A stretch of 64,000 bases of DNA from Actinomycetales bacterium (GCA_018969715.1 JAGWXT010000002.1:124001-188000), one strand, 5' to 3'. Shown: positions 1 to 12,263, counted from the stretch's first letter. The notes: generated by a model from the letters alone, not told the origin. A program made the numbers and translations.

Positions 1-849
1 CGCCAGCGTCGACGGGCTGTCGGCGGCGGTGGCCGCACCCACGATCGCGAACGGGAACTGCACCACGGTGGCGAGCACCTGCCCGAGCAGGACGATCATG
101 AGCGCAACCCCGAAGGCGCGCCATCCGCGCCGGCGGACAACCGACCATCCGCGCCGGACCGCATCGGCGAGCGAACCCCCCTCGAGGATGAGCGCAACCG
201 GGGCGAGCATCAACCGGGTCCACAGGAATGCCGCGATCGGCACGGTCACGAGCATGCTGAGCACCATTGCGGCGATGGCCGACTCCGGCTGGGTCGACAG
301 CGAGCGCATGCTCAGGAGCAGCGGGAGCAGCACCACGCCGCCGAGCACGCCGGTGATGAGGACGGTGAGGGCCAGCAGGCGCGGCAGCAGGGGGCGCATC
401 CGCTGCCAGGTCCGCTCCCAGTCCAGCGGCTGGCCGCGCACAGCCGCCCCGGTGATGGGGGCGGTCACGCCCGCGGCCAGGGTCTGCAGCACCAGCCCGA
501 CGATGAACGACACCGCAGCCGCGATGAGGATCGGGCCCGATGCCAGCAGCAGGTCGCGCGCCTGCTCGGGGGTGACCTGGGTGCCGGGATCGGGCAGTGC
601 CGCGGCCGGGACCACCCCCCGGCTGGTGAGGTAGGCCTGTGAGAGCAGCTGCGCGGCGCCGCCGAGCAGGGCCAGCACCCCGCCAACGCTCAGGGCGATG
701 CGCGCACTGCGCCGCAGGGTGGCCACCGTCGCTTCGAGCAGCTCGCCCAGCCGCAGTCCGCGCAGTGGGATCACCCCGGGACGCGCGGCAGCCGGCTCCC
801 CACTGGACGGGGGCGGGGGCGGGGGCGGCGGACCCCAGCCACCGGACAT
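1..849 (-). CDS. Partial membrane protein with proline-rich N-terminus, glycerophosphodiesterase-membrane-domain-like
   Basis: The frame is open from an ATG at 849 to the left edge, so the C-terminus is missing (283 codons seen). The N-terminus starts MSGGWGPPPPPPPP, followed by an amphipathic stretch (IPLRGLRLGELLEATVATLRR) and several hydrophobic segments (about residues 50-70, 105-135, 160-180, 195-215 and 255-275). This proline-rich start plus the 'LRPLRLGELLDAT'-type motif is typical of actinobacterial multi-pass proteins annotated as glycerophosphoryl diester phosphodiesterase membrane domain, often found near mtrA. No catalytic domain is visible, so enzymatic activity should not be assumed. 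It is divergent from mtrA, with 82 bp between the starts. The family assignment rests on topology and context. Confidence 0.7.
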   Translation of the reverse strand, partial: MSGGWGPPPPPPPPSSGEPAAARPGVIPLRGLRLGELLEATVATLRRSARIALSVGGVLALLGGAAQLLSQAYLTSRGVVPAAALPDPGTQVTPEQARDLLLASGPILIAAAVSFIVGLVLQTLAAGVTAPITGAAVRGQPLDWERTWQRMRPLLPRLLALTVLITGVLGGVVLLPLLLSMRSLSTQPESAIAAMVLSMLVTVPIAAFLWTRLMLAPVALILEGGSLADAVRRGWSVVRRRGWRAFGVALMIVLLGQVLATVVQFPFAIVGAATAADSPSTLA

Positions 850-931
850 CAGCGACACCCCAGGCGGCCGGGTTGAGCGTCCATGCCCTCAGTGTCCCCC
901 ATCCGCGACCCCGAGGTGCCACGATGGGCCG

Positions 932-1606
932 ATGGCGACAGTCCTCGTCATCGATGACGATCCCGCCCTTGCCGAGATGCTCGGCATCGTCCTTCGTGAT
1001 GAGCAGCTCATCCCCGTCTTCTGCGCCGACGGGGCCCAGGCGGTGGCGGTCTTCCGGGCCACGGTCCCCGATCTGGTCCTGCTGGACCTCATGCTGCCCG
1101 GCTGCGATGGGGTGACCGTGTGCGAGGCGATCCGCGAGGAGTCCGGGGTGCCGATCGTCATGCTCACAGCGCGCGGCGATACCAACGATGTCGTCACCGG
1201 GCTGGAGGCGGGGGCCGATGACTACATCATCAAGCCCTTCAAGCCGTCCGAGCTGATGGCCCGGATCCGGGCTCGCCTGCGCCGAGGTGAGGATCTCGGC
1301 CCCCGTCACCTCAGTGTCGGTCACGTCCACATCGACGTCGATGGCCATGTGGTCACCAGGGATGGCGTGGCGGTGTCACTGACGCCACTGGAGTTCGACC
1401 TGCTGGTCACGATGGCCCGTCGGCCATGGCATGTCTTCACCCGCGACCAACTGCTCAATGAGGTGTGGGGGTACCGGCATCCGGCTGACACCCGGCTGGT
1501 CAACGTCCACATTCAGCGCCTGCGGTCCAAAATCGAGCACGACCCCGACCACCCGCAGGTCATCCTCACCGTGCGAGGCGTGGGGTACCGGGCCGGCACG
1601 ACGTGA
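932..1606 (+). CDS. mtrA: Two-component response regulator MtrA
   Basis: OmpR/PhoB-type regulator of 224 residues. The receiver domain has the acidic pocket D8-D10, phosphoacceptor D52 (LLDLMLPGCDG), T79 and K101 (KPF). The C-terminal winged helix spans about 128-224 and contains PLEFDLL and RGVGYR. MtrA with MtrB controls cell division, cell wall hydrolases and DNA replication genes in actinobacteria. I chose the ATG at 932 (MATVLVIDDD) because it matches the normal start of the receiver domain; upstream in-frame starts would add about 78 low-complexity residues. The stop overlaps the GTG of mtrB by 4 bp, and the order mtrA-mtrB-lpqB is the classic one. Confidence 0.95.
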   Translation: MATVLVIDDDPALAEMLGIVLRDEQLIPVFCADGAQAVAVFRATVPDLVLLDLMLPGCDGVTVCEAIREESGVPIVMLTARGDTNDVVTGLEAGADDYIIKPFKPSELMARIRARLRRGEDLGPRHLSVGHVHIDVDGHVVTRDGVAVSLTPLEFDLLVTMARRPWHVFTRDQLLNEVWGYRHPADTRLVNVHIQRLRSKIEHDPDHPQVILTVRGVGYRAGTT

Positions 1607-3222
1607 TCTGGACGGTGAGCCACGCCGCGCGGGACCTGCGCGCCCGCTGGCACGGCTCACTGCAGGTGCGTGTGCTCTCGCTGACGCTCGCACTGAGCCT
1701 GCTCATCACCGTCGCCGCCGCGGTGCTGCTGGTCTCGCGGGTCCGCGATGGCGTGCTGGTGCAGGCACGGGAGCAGGACCTCGTGGAGTCCAATGCCGCA
1801 CTGCTGGAGGCGCAACGGGTGATCGCAGCCACCGACACGGGAGCCGATCCCTCCGGGGGGACAGCGGTCATCGACACCGTGGTCTCAGCGCTCGCGCTGC
1901 GCGCCGGCACCCCGGGCCTATTCGATGTGCTCCTGCTCGCCTCGCCCGACCTCGCGCGCGCAGGCGCCCCGGAGCGGGGGACGAACCTGGCCAGCGTTGC
2001 CAGCGTGCCGACAGCCCTGCGCAGCGTGATCGCCGACGGCGATCGGCTGGCCTGGACCTACACCTCGATGCGCGCCCCGGATGGGGCGGTCATCCCCGGC
2101 TTCATCGTCGGCGCGCCCCTGCTGATTCCCGGTCTCGGCCGATATGAGCTCTACCTGCTGCATCCACTGCGCAATGAGGCGGCAACCCTGACCCTCGTCG
2201 GCTCGGCGGCGATCGCCACCGGTGCGCTGCTCGCGATCGCGGTATCCGTGCTCGCCTGGTTCACTGCGCGACAGGTCGTCACCCCGGTTCGCGTTGCGGC
2301 GCGCGCAGCCGAGCGACTCGGCGAGGGGGACCTCGCCGCGCGGGTGCCCGTGCACGGTACGGACGATCTGGCCACTCTTGCGGCCTCCTTCAACACGATG
2401 GCTGAGCAGATGCAGGGGCAGATCACCCGCCTGGAGACCCTGTCGGTGCTGCAGCAGCGTTTCGTCTCCGACGTCTCCCATGAGCTGCGCACACCGCTGA
2501 CGACGATGCAGATGGCCGCGGACGTCATCCACGCTGCCCGAGACCGGCTGCCCCCGGGCCCGGCTCGTTCCGCGGAACTGCTCGGAGCGGAGATGGATCG
2601 CTTCCGGAGCCTGCTGGTCGATCTGCTCGAGATCAGTCGCTTCGACGCCGGGGCCGCCGCCCTCGAGACAGCGCGCTTCGACCTCTGGGACAGCGTTGCG
2701 GTGGCCGTGTCCGAACTGCGGCACCCCGCCGTCCAGCATGGCGTCGTCGTGCATGTCGGTGGCGAATCGGTGCTCATCGTGGCCGATCCGCGGCGGGTGG
2801 CGCGGATCCTGCGCAATGTGCTGAGCAACGCAATCGAGCACGGTGCCGGCCACCCGGTGACGATCACCATTGCCGGCAGCCCGGCCGCTGCGGCGGTCTG
2901 CGTTCGTGATCAGGGCATCGGGCTCACCGCCCAGCAGGCGGCGCGGGTGTTCGACCGGTTCTGGCGCGCCGATCCAGCCCGGACGCGTTCACTTGGCGGC
3001 TCGGGCCTCGGCATGGCGATTGCGCGGGAGGACGCTCGCCTGCACGGTGGCGATCTGCAGATCGCCGGCCATCCCGAGGGTGGGGCCGTCGTGCGCCTGG
3101 TGCTGCCGATTCGGGCGGGGGATGCGGTGGACGTGATGGGCGATGCTCCCCTGCCGCTGCTCGCGAAACCGGATCCCCCCGCGGCGGGGGAATCCCTCCC
3201 GCCCGGAGCCTCCCTCCCATGA
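1603..3222 (+). CDS. mtrB: Sensor histidine kinase MtrB
   Basis: 539 residues. There is a TM segment at about 22-45, an extracytoplasmic sensor region, a second TM at about 195-222, and a HAMP linker (VTPVRVAARAAERLGEGDL). The HisKA phosphorylation site is H293 in the motif SDVSHELRTPL, and the HATPase_c domain shows an N-box (LRNVLSNAIEHG) and glycine-rich loops (GSGLGMAIA). It is the cognate kinase of MtrA, with which it overlaps (GTG at 1603). The C-terminus continues about 35 residues beyond the ATPase domain in a proline-rich tail. The stop overlaps lpqB through ATGA at 3219, implying translational coupling. Confidence 0.95.
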   Translation: MIWTVSHAARDLRARWHGSLQVRVLSLTLALSLLITVAAAVLLVSRVRDGVLVQAREQDLVESNAALLEAQRVIAATDTGADPSGGTAVIDTVVSALALRAGTPGLFDVLLLASPDLARAGAPERGTNLASVASVPTALRSVIADGDRLAWTYTSMRAPDGAVIPGFIVGAPLLIPGLGRYELYLLHPLRNEAATLTLVGSAAIATGALLAIAVSVLAWFTARQVVTPVRVAARAAERLGEGDLAARVPVHGTDDLATLAASFNTMAEQMQGQITRLETLSVLQQRFVSDVSHELRTPLTTMQMAADVIHAARDRLPPGPARSAELLGAEMDRFRSLLVDLLEISRFDAGAAALETARFDLWDSVAVAVSELRHPAVQHGVVVHVGGESVLIVADPRRVARILRNVLSNAIEHGAGHPVTITIAGSPAAAAVCVRDQGIGLTAQQAARVFDRFWRADPARTRSLGGSGLGMAIAREDARLHGGDLQIAGHPEGGAVVRLVLPIRAGDAVDVMGDAPLPLLAKPDPPAAGESLPPGASLP

Positions 3223-4985
3223 GCGACGACCGGCGGGGAACCCGCCGGGCTCCGGCCGGCATCGCCGCTGCCCTCGCGGCAACGGCACTGCTGGGCTGCA
3301 CATTCGTTCCCACCAGTGGGCCGGTGGTCGAGGGTCGCACCGTGGTCACCGGGGGATCCGGCTCGGTTGTCCGAGTGATCGCGAGGCCGCCGACCCCCGG
3401 GGCGACGCCCGAGGACATCGTTCGGGGATTCCTCGCTGCATCGGCATCGTCGGAGGACGACTTCGCCGTCGCCCGCTCCTTTCTCACCCCGCAGGCAGCC
3501 GAGCGCTGGCGGCCCACCTCCGGCATCCGCGTCTACGACACGCCCGTGCTCTCCGCTGACTCCTCACTCGTGCGGCTGGCCGCCGCGCTCATCGCCACGG
3601 TCGACCCGGCCGGTCACCTGACCATTGCCCCGACCGATGCCGCGATCGAGGCGTCCTTCGGTCTGGTGCGCAGCACGGGCGAATGGCGGATCGCCGACCC
3701 GCCGACGGGCCTGCTGCTCACCCGTGGTGACCTCGCCCGGGGCTACCGAACCCTTCCCGCCTGGTACCTCGGCGTCGGCGATGACGTTCTCGTCCCCACC
3801 GGAGTGACCATTCCCATCACCGCCGCAGGTGGGGCGACCGTCCTCGCGCGCTCCCTGTTGGCGGGTCCACCGCAGTGGCTCGCCCCCGCCGTGCGCACCG
3901 CCATCCCGGAGGGCACACGGCTGTCGATCGACGCCGTGCCGATCATCGAGTCGACCGCACAGGTCGACCTCGATCGCGGGGTGCTCGGCATTGACCCGGC
4001 CAGCCGTCGGCTGCTTGCCGGGCAGCTGGTCACCACCCTCACCGGGCTGCCGGGTGTGACGGCCGTTCGCGTGAGCGTCGCCGGTCAGCCGCTGCTGGTG
4101 CCGGGGGCGAGCGAGCCGTTCACGGCAGCGGATTTCGCCGACCTGCTGCCCGATCCGGGCGCACCGACGTCGCTGGTGGCCAGCCTCAACGGGCAGATCG
4201 TCACAACCGCCGGTGACCCTGCGGTCTCACCCCGGCCCGTGACCCCGGCACGACTGGCCCGGCGGCTGCCGCTCACCAGTCCTGCGGTCGACTTCACCCG
4301 GGGACGGTGGGCGGCCAAGGTGGCGGGTCGCCCGGCCGTGGCGCTGGGCAGCACCGGGTCGGCCAGTGGGCTGCCCGGGCCGGGTCGCGGCGCCGAGGTC
4401 GTGATCGCACTTCCCGGAGGTGGGGTGAGGGGTCCCGTCCTCGGTCCGGATGGTCGGTTCTGGCTCACCGGCGGCGGAGCGGTCTACACCGTCGATGAGC
4501 GGGGGCTGGCGGAGGTCGCCCTCGCGCCGGCCGCCACCGAGGTCCTCGCCGTCGCCCCGAGCCCGGACGGCGCCCGGGTTGCGCTCATCGTCCGTGGCCC
4601 CAGCGGTGATGTCCTGCGCCTTGCCGCCCTCAGCACGACGGCGGCACCCGAGGTCCAGAGCCTGCTCACGGGCGTGCGGCCGATTGCGCGCGATCCGCTG
4701 CGCGTGGCCTCCGTTGCCTGGCGGGACGCCACATCGCTGGTGGTCATCGCCGGGACCGTTGGCCCAACCGAGGTCCCCACGATGGCGGTGGTGAACGTCC
4801 TTGACGGCTCCGTGCGGTCCCTGCCCGGACTCATCGGTGCCCGCAGCATCACCGCCGCCGCCGGTCATCCGGTCATCGCCGCCTCCGGTGAGGAGGCGCA
4901 GCCGATCCTGCAGCGGCTCAGCGAGAACCGGTGGCAGGTCATCAGCCAGGGCTCCGCACCCGCCTACGCACCTGGCACACCCTGA
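3219..4985 (+). CDS. lpqB: Lipoprotein LpqB, MtrAB accessory protein
   Basis: 588 residues with a signal peptide and lipobox ATALLGC, lipidated at C27. A GerMN-like domain lies in the middle (about 185-330) and the C-terminal half looks like a beta-propeller-type LpqB domain (repeated PDGRFWLTGGG and SPDGARVAL elements). In mycobacteria LpqB binds the MtrB sensor domain and modulates MtrA phosphorylation. The length fits the family. It follows mtrB with an ATGA overlap, so the three genes form one operon. The next gene, comF, starts about 110 bp downstream. Confidence 0.93.
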   Translation: MSDDRRGTRRAPAGIAAALAATALLGCTFVPTSGPVVEGRTVVTGGSGSVVRVIARPPTPGATPEDIVRGFLAASASSEDDFAVARSFLTPQAAERWRPTSGIRVYDTPVLSADSSLVRLAAALIATVDPAGHLTIAPTDAAIEASFGLVRSTGEWRIADPPTGLLLTRGDLARGYRTLPAWYLGVGDDVLVPTGVTIPITAAGGATVLARSLLAGPPQWLAPAVRTAIPEGTRLSIDAVPIIESTAQVDLDRGVLGIDPASRRLLAGQLVTTLTGLPGVTAVRVSVAGQPLLVPGASEPFTAADFADLLPDPGAPTSLVASLNGQIVTTAGDPAVSPRPVTPARLARRLPLTSPAVDFTRGRWAAKVAGRPAVALGSTGSASGLPGPGRGAEVVIALPGGGVRGPVLGPDGRFWLTGGGAVYTVDERGLAEVALAPAATEVLAVAPSPDGARVALIVRGPSGDVLRLAALSTTAAPEVQSLLTGVRPIARDPLRVASVAWRDATSLVVIAGTVGPTEVPTMAVVNVLDGSVRSLPGLIGARSITAAAGHPVIAASGEEAQPILQRLSENRWQVISQGSAPAYAPGTP

Positions 4986-5097
4986 CCGGTCCGCATCGAC
5001 TCGCGGCAGGACGGCGTGGACCCGCCCCCACGGGTGTGCCGTGCACGAGTGCGGAACTGGGCGGCTCACCCGTGGTCCGCCCCATGAGGCTCACCAC

Positions 5098-5928
5098 GTG
5101 CCGGGGCCGGGGTCAGCGCAGGCCTGGCAGCCGTGGCTGCGCACTGCCGCAGACCTGCTGTGGCCGCAGGTGTGTGCGGGCTGCGGGGAACCTGGCAGTG
5201 CACTGTGCCGGCTGTGCGGCGGCACCCTCGACGGGCGGCCGTCCTGCCGTCGCTGGCTGGACGCGGGAATCCCGATCCCGGTCTGGTCGGCGGGGACGTA
5301 CGCCGGGCTGCTGCGCACCCTCATCCTCATGTATAAGGAGCGGGGCGTTGTGGGCCTTCGGCAGCCCCTTGCCCGGCTGCTGGCTGACTGCCTGATGGCG
5401 AGCGGTTCCGGCACGTCCAGCCGCCCGCCCCCGGATCTGCCCGCTGATCTGGCGATCCACATCGTCGGCGTGCCGACCAGCCCGCGAGCCCTTCGTCGGC
5501 GCGGCGGGGATCCGATCGCTGCGCTCATCGCCACCGCCGTGGGAGTGGGGGCCGGTGGCGGCCCACTCCTGTCCGCACCGGTGGGGGCCGGTGGCGGCCC
5601 ACCTCCGCAATGGCGGCTGTGCCGCTCGGTCCGGGCCCACCGGGCGCGCGGTGACCAGTCCGGCCGCACCGCTGAGCAGCGCCGGACCGCGATGATTGGG
5701 GCGCTGCGCGTGGACCCCCGCCGGGTGCGCTCCGGATGCACCGATATCGCGCACGTGATCGCCGATGATGTCGTGACGACGGGGGCCAGTGCGATCGCCA
5801 CCGCACTGGCCCTGCGCGGGGCGGGGATCCCGGTAGCCGCCGTCGCCTGCCTGGCCGACACCCCGCGTTGTCGACCGGCCGTCCGTGCGGTGGACGTGCG
5901 GGCCAAGGGCAGGCCACTGCCGGCGTAG
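5098..5928 (+). CDS. comF: ComF-family phosphoribosyltransferase-like protein
   Basis: A zinc-finger-like N-terminus is present (CAGC at 26-29, CRLC at 37-40), followed by a phosphoribosyltransferase core with the PRPP loop [11 protein letters not shown] near the C-terminus. ComF proteins are linked to DNA uptake in competent bacteria; in actinobacteria the gene is conserved between lpqB and secA although its role is not settled. I picked GTG 5098 because it places the zinc finger near residue 25 as in the family; the frame is open further upstream. At 276 residues it is longer than usual (about 230-250), partly because of an in-frame tandem repeat (GAGGGP twice) between 5545 and 5601. Confidence 0.85.
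   Translation: MPGPGSAQAWQPWLRTAADLLWPQVCAGCGEPGSALCRLCGGTLDGRPSCRRWLDAGIPIPVWSAGTYAGLLRTLILMYKERGVVGLRQPLARLLADCLMASGSGTSSRPPPDLPADLAIHIVGVPTSPRALRRRGGDPIAALIATAVGVGAGGGPLLSAPVGAGGGPPPQWRLCRSVRAHRARGDQSGRTAEQRRTAMIGALRVDPRRVRSGCTDIAHVIADDVVTTGASAIATALALRGAGIPVAAVACLADTPRCRPAVRAVDVRAKGRPLPA
5545..5601. repeat. Two 21-bp direct repeats inside comF
   Basis: Identical 21-bp copies at 5545-5565 and 5581-5601, with a 36-bp period, lie in frame within comF and encode V-G-A-G-G-G-P twice. They sit in a region that is normally a loop before the last part of the phosphoribosyltransferase fold, so they probably lengthen a surface loop without breaking the protein. Confidence 0.85.
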
Positions 5929-5938
5929 ACTTGCGCCC

Positions 5939-8752
<2,814 letters not shown>

Positions 8753-8763
8753 CCCCGACGGCG

Positions 8764-9795
8764 GTGACATCGGGGCGTCAGAATCTCGCCCCCCGGGTGG
8801 TCGGCACTGCCGGGCTGGTCGCCCTTGCGATGGGGGTGATGGGTTCACTGCAGACGCGCATCAACGCCGAGCTCACCCTCATCATGGACGATGCCCTGCT
8901 CGCCGCACTCGTCTCCAGCACCCTCGGCCTGCTCACGGTGACGATCGTGCTGCTGGCACGCGCCCGTGGCCGGCATGCGCTGCACGCACTTCCCGGTCAG
9001 GTGCGCAGTGGCCGCGTGCCCGCCTGGCAGCTCCTTGGCTGGATCACCCCGGCGGTCTTCCTGCCGATCGTCGCCTTCGTCGTGCCCCGCACCGGCGTTG
9101 CCTACTTCGCGGTGGCCGTGGTCGCCGGGCAGGTGGTCTCCTCGCTTATCGTCGACTGGCTCGGCATCGGCCCGCGGGGTCGGCGGCCGGTGACGACCCT
9201 GCGGGTGGTCGCATCGATTGCGGCCATCGGCTTTGCCGGGCTCACGGCCAGCGGTGAGGCCGGTCGGGCCCCGGTGAGCGAGTCCGTTGTCCTGCTGGGA
9301 CTTGTCCTCGGGGCCGGCCTCACCGCCGGGTGGCAGCAGGCGATCAACGGTCGGCTGACCGCGAGCACCGGTCAGCCCTTCCTCACCGCGGCCGTCAACC
9401 TTGGGCCGGCCTGGCTGCTCATCGCTGGTGCCTGGCTGGCGTTCGTCCTCGTGCCCCGTGGACCCGCATCGCTGCTGCGCATCCCCTGGCATGAGCCATG
9501 GCTGCTCGTGGCGGGGGCACTCGGTGCGGTCTATGTCGCCGCGGCTTCGGTGATCGTCAGGTATCTGGGGCTGCTGCTGTTCGGACTGCTCCAGATCGCT
9601 GGTCTACTACTGGGGGCGGTACTGCTCGACCTGCTGTGGCCGGTACCCGATCGCATCATCACCTGGCAGGTGGCGGCGGGGGTGCTCGGCATGCTTGCCG
9701 TTGCCGCCAGCCTTGCGCTGCCGGCGGTGGCGCGACTGCTGCGCTCACGAGCGAGGGCTCGCAGCCTGCGCCCCCTGGGCGGTCCGCCGGCATGA
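8764..9795 (+). CDS. DUF606/YdcZ-type DMT-superfamily transporter (first copy)
   Basis: 343 residues from GTG 8764, 11 bp after secA. It shows about ten hydrophobic segments arranged as two similar halves: each half opens with a GLVALAMGVMGSLQTRINAEL / GLVLGAGLTAGWQQAINGRL-type motif and contains a conserved W-Q-L-L-G-W/G motif. This duplicated architecture is that of DUF606 (YdcZ) proteins in the drug/metabolite transporter superfamily. The substrate cannot be deduced. The stop overlaps the ATG of the next gene (ATGA), which is a paralogue, so the two may form a heteromeric or redundant pair. Confidence 0.85.
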   Translation: MTSGRQNLAPRVVGTAGLVALAMGVMGSLQTRINAELTLIMDDALLAALVSSTLGLLTVTIVLLARARGRHALHALPGQVRSGRVPAWQLLGWITPAVFLPIVAFVVPRTGVAYFAVAVVAGQVVSSLIVDWLGIGPRGRRPVTTLRVVASIAAIGFAGLTASGEAGRAPVSESVVLLGLVLGAGLTAGWQQAINGRLTASTGQPFLTAAVNLGPAWLLIAGAWLAFVLVPRGPASLLRIPWHEPWLLVAGALGAVYVAAASVIVRYLGLLLFGLLQIAGLLLGAVLLDLLWPVPDRIITWQVAAGVLGMLAVAASLALPAVARLLRSRARARSLRPLGGPPA

Positions 9796-10802
9796 CCCGC
9801 AGCTGGCCGGTGGGCCCGGCGAGCGGGGCGGCCCTCGGGGTCGGCCTGCTGGCTGCGGTGCAGGCGCGACTGAACGGGCAGTTCGGGGCGGTCCTCGGCG
9901 ACCCGCTCTTGGCCGGCGCCATCTCACTGGTCACCGGGCTGCTGCTCACCGTTGCCCTCATTGCCAGTCGGCGCTCCCTGCGTCAATCGCTGGGGGTGCT
10001 GCACCGCGGGGTGCGCAATGGACGGATCCCGCGATGGCAGTTACTGGGTGGCCTCGGCGGGGCGGTCTTCGTGCCCGGATCGGTGGCACTGGTGCCTCGA
10101 CTAGGGGTGGCCCTGTTCCTCACAACCCTCATCGCCGGTCAGGTGGCCGCCTCACTGCTCATCGATCGGATCGGATTTGGGCCGGGGGGACGGCGTTCCG
10201 TCAGCCGCCTGCGGCTGCTTGGGGCGGGGATCACGTTGACCGCCGTCGGCTTGGCCGCCAGCAGTGGCGGGCGACCTCGGGCTGGTCTGCCAATCGGGAT
10301 TCTGCTGTGTGCTGCCTTGGCCGTGGGCGTTGCGGTTGCGCTCCAGCAGGCGCTGGTGGGCCGACTCGCACTCAGCGTCGGTGCGCCGATGGTGGCGACC
10401 TTCGCCAACTTCCTCCTGGCAACCATGGTGGTCGCCTCACTCGTCGGCGTCGCCCACCTCGCAGCCGGTCAGGCCGGCGGCGCAGTCAGCCTGCCTTCCC
10501 TGCCATGGCACCAGTGGTGGCTGATGCTCGGCGGGATCATGGGCGTGGTGTTCGTCGCAGTGTCGGCCGCCGGTGTCCGCAGCCTGGGGGTGCTCGTCTT
10601 CAGTGTCATCACGGTAGCGGGCCAGCTGCTGGGCGCCCTCGCGATCGACCTGCTGCTGCCCTTCACGGGGCAGCAGGTCACTTGGCGGCTGGTCGCCGGT
10701 GTGCTCGGCGCGATCATGGCGAGCCTCGTGCTGCTGATCCCCGTGCTCAGCCGACGACAAGTGACGTACACCGCCACTGGCCCGGCTGCGCCTCCAGCCT
10801 GA
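9792..10802 (+). CDS. DUF606/YdcZ-type DMT-superfamily transporter (second copy)
   Basis: 336 residues. It is a paralogue of the preceding gene with the same two-half layout: GVGLLAAVQARLNGQFG near the N-terminus and VGVAVALQQALVGRLALSVG in the second half, plus RIPRWQLLGGLGGAVFVPG. About ten membrane segments are predicted by eye. It starts within the stop codon of the first copy. Its last 56 bp overlap the convergent DUF6459 gene on the minus strand, so the two transcripts would be antisense at their ends. Confidence 0.85.
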   Translation: MTRSWPVGPASGAALGVGLLAAVQARLNGQFGAVLGDPLLAGAISLVTGLLLTVALIASRRSLRQSLGVLHRGVRNGRIPRWQLLGGLGGAVFVPGSVALVPRLGVALFLTTLIAGQVAASLLIDRIGFGPGGRRSVSRLRLLGAGITLTAVGLAASSGGRPRAGLPIGILLCAALAVGVAVALQQALVGRLALSVGAPMVATFANFLLATMVVASLVGVAHLAAGQAGGAVSLPSLPWHQWWLMLGGIMGVVFVAVSAAGVRSLGVLVFSVITVAGQLLGALAIDLLLPFTGQQVTWRLVAGVLGAIMASLVLLIPVLSRRQVTYTATGPAAPPA

Positions 10803-11436
10803 GTGCGACGGCGCGACTGCGTCGGGAGCCGGCCACGACGGCACAGGACTCCACGATTCGCGGTGTCACATGGCAGACGCGGACCGCGCGCACCTGCAGC
10901 GGTGCCCCCATACCGCGAGGACGGCTGCGGGGGCACCGGCGAAGGAGCTCCTGGTACACGTCGAAATCAAGCCAGCGCATCAGCTGCGAGGGCGAGCGGC
11001 GACCGACCATGGCCTCCACCACCCCTGCGGCGAGCCGTCCCGTCCACAGCCGTGGGTCGGGGGGCGGTTCGGCCAGCCCGGTCGGGTCGAGCAGGGCATC
11101 CGGGTCGGCAAGCGGATCGGGCAGCGTCTCGACCCGTCGCGGGTGCGTGACCAGTGGCAGCGCCAGGCCGAGGTCAAGTACCAGCTGCCGACCGGCGCCG
11201 GGCGTGGCACTGGGGGCACCGGCCTGCCTGCCGCCGAGCAGCTCGCGAACCGGGCCGGTGATCGCTGGCGACGGGACCACACGCAGGGGAACCCCATCGA
11301 TCCGGCTCGGAAGGGGTGGGTGTCCTTGCCCGAGTGCGAGGTGCGCTGGGGCGGAAGTGGGGTCACCTGGTGTCGGAGGCGACGTTGTGGGATCAACTGG
11401 GGTGAGGTGATGCGGGATCACATGAGATGCGGTCAT
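10747..11436 (-). CDS. DUF6459 family protein (Rv3235-like)
   Basis: 229 residues. The first half is proline-rich and low complexity. The conserved C-terminal part contains VGRRSPSQLMRWLDFDVYQEL, RAVRVCHVTPRIVESCAVV and RAVALRLEAQPGQWRCTSL. This pattern (an R-R-P/S-x-x-Q-L-x-R-W-L helix followed by 'E-x-x-A-V-V ... A-x-A-x-R-L-E ... W-x-C-T-x-L') matches the actinobacterial family of Mycobacterium Rv3235, which also lies near secA1. Function is unknown. The ATG at 11436 faces the divergent gene at 11543. Confidence 0.8.
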   Translation of the reverse strand: MTASHVIPHHLTPVDPTTSPPTPGDPTSAPAHLALGQGHPPLPSRIDGVPLRVVPSPAITGPVRELLGGRQAGAPSATPGAGRQLVLDLGLALPLVTHPRRVETLPDPLADPDALLDPTGLAEPPPDPRLWTGRLAAGVVEAMVGRRSPSQLMRWLDFDVYQELLRRCPRSRPRGMGAPLQVRAVRVCHVTPRIVESCAVVAGSRRSRAVALRLEAQPGQWRCTSLVVG

Positions 11437-11542
11437 GGTGCAGAGTTGAGCGTTCGCACTGCGTGGTCAATGCAGTGGGGCATCGAGGGGACGTCCGCGT
11501 GCGATGTGCGCCGCCGGTGCGCGCACGCGACACGCTGGTGCG

Positions 11543-12106
11543 ATGAGCCCGGTCGTCTGGCAGAACCTGGAGGCGGATCTCCGCCTCCAGCAGCGGCGCC
11601 GCCTCGCCCGTGAGCGTGATGCTGATATCGCAGTGCTGCTCACTGCCGAGCTCGGAGCGATAACCCTGGCTGACCTGCTGCGCGGGAGTGTCGATGAGCA
11701 CCTCACCTGTCAGGTGCGTGCCCCCCAGGGTTCATTGCGCATCGCCGGCCGAGTGCGGGCGGTGGGATCCGATCTGGTGCTGCTCGACGATGAGCGCACC
11801 CGGCACGCCATTGCATTGGCGCATCTGTGCGGTGTCGAGGGGTGCCGGCGACCGCCCTCGCAGGAGGTGCCCATTACCGGCCGGCTGGGACTGGCCGCGC
11901 ACCTGCGGGGGCTGATTGCCACGCGTCAGCCGTGCACCCTCATGACCGAGCACTCCGCCGAGGCGGGACTGACCCTCGCGGCAGTAGGCCGAGACTGGGT
12001 TCAGGTGATCGACGGGCGAGTGCTCGCCCTCGCCTCGGTCACCCTCATCAGTGCACCGCGTCGCGCACTCGATCCCGTCTCACCTCTGCATACTGCCGCG
12101 CGATGA
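11543..12106 (+). CDS. Conserved actinobacterial protein of unknown function near secA
   Basis: 187 residues from the ATG at 11543 (MSPVVWQNLEADL). An N-terminal helix rich in Arg/Glu (LQQRRRLARERDADIA) is followed by a beta-rich segment (ITLADLLRGS, RIAGRVRAVGSDLVLLDD) and a mixed C-terminal half (TLAAVGRDWVQVIDGRVLALASVTLISAP). There are no catalytic motifs, signal peptide or membrane segment. The same kind of gene is often found beside the BldC-like regulator and DUF6459 downstream of secA in actinobacteria. Its end overlaps the convergent BldC-like gene by 59 bp. Function unknown. Confidence 0.7.
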   Translation: MSPVVWQNLEADLRLQQRRRLARERDADIAVLLTAELGAITLADLLRGSVDEHLTCQVRAPQGSLRIAGRVRAVGSDLVLLDDERTRHAIALAHLCGVEGCRRPPSQEVPITGRLGLAAHLRGLIATRQPCTLMTEHSAEAGLTLAAVGRDWVQVIDGRVLALASVTLISAPRRALDPVSPLHTAAR

Positions 12107-12263
12107 AGTCAGCGAGATCGGCCTCACTGATGCGCCACTCCCCACGGCCGCCGACGCGGATCGCGGCCAGATCGCCGCTGCGGACGAGGGTGTACGCCTG
12201 ATGGGCGGAGACATTGAGGACGTCGGCGACATCACTGAGGGTGAGGAAACGCGGCAGGTCCAT
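12048..12263 (-). CDS. BldC-like MerR/excisionase-family DNA-binding protein
   Basis: 71 residues from ATG 12263. The helix-turn-helix has the excisionase pattern FLTLSDVADVLNVSAHQAYTLVRSGDLAAIRVGGRGEWRISEADL..., which is also the pattern of BldC, a small MerR-like actinobacterial developmental regulator that binds direct repeats. The length matches BldC-type proteins (about 68-75). It converges on and overlaps the unknown gene 11543-12106. Regulatory targets cannot be inferred from the sequence. Confidence 0.85.
   Translation of the reverse strand: MDLPRFLTLSDVADVLNVSAHQAYTLVRSGDLAAIRVGGRGEWRISEADLADFIARQYAEVRRDRVRDAVH

Noticed and set aside
698-931. 78-residue N-terminal extension of MtrA
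   Set aside because: Arg/Pro/Gly-rich, overlaps the divergent gene's start, and MtrA normally begins just before its DDD motif.
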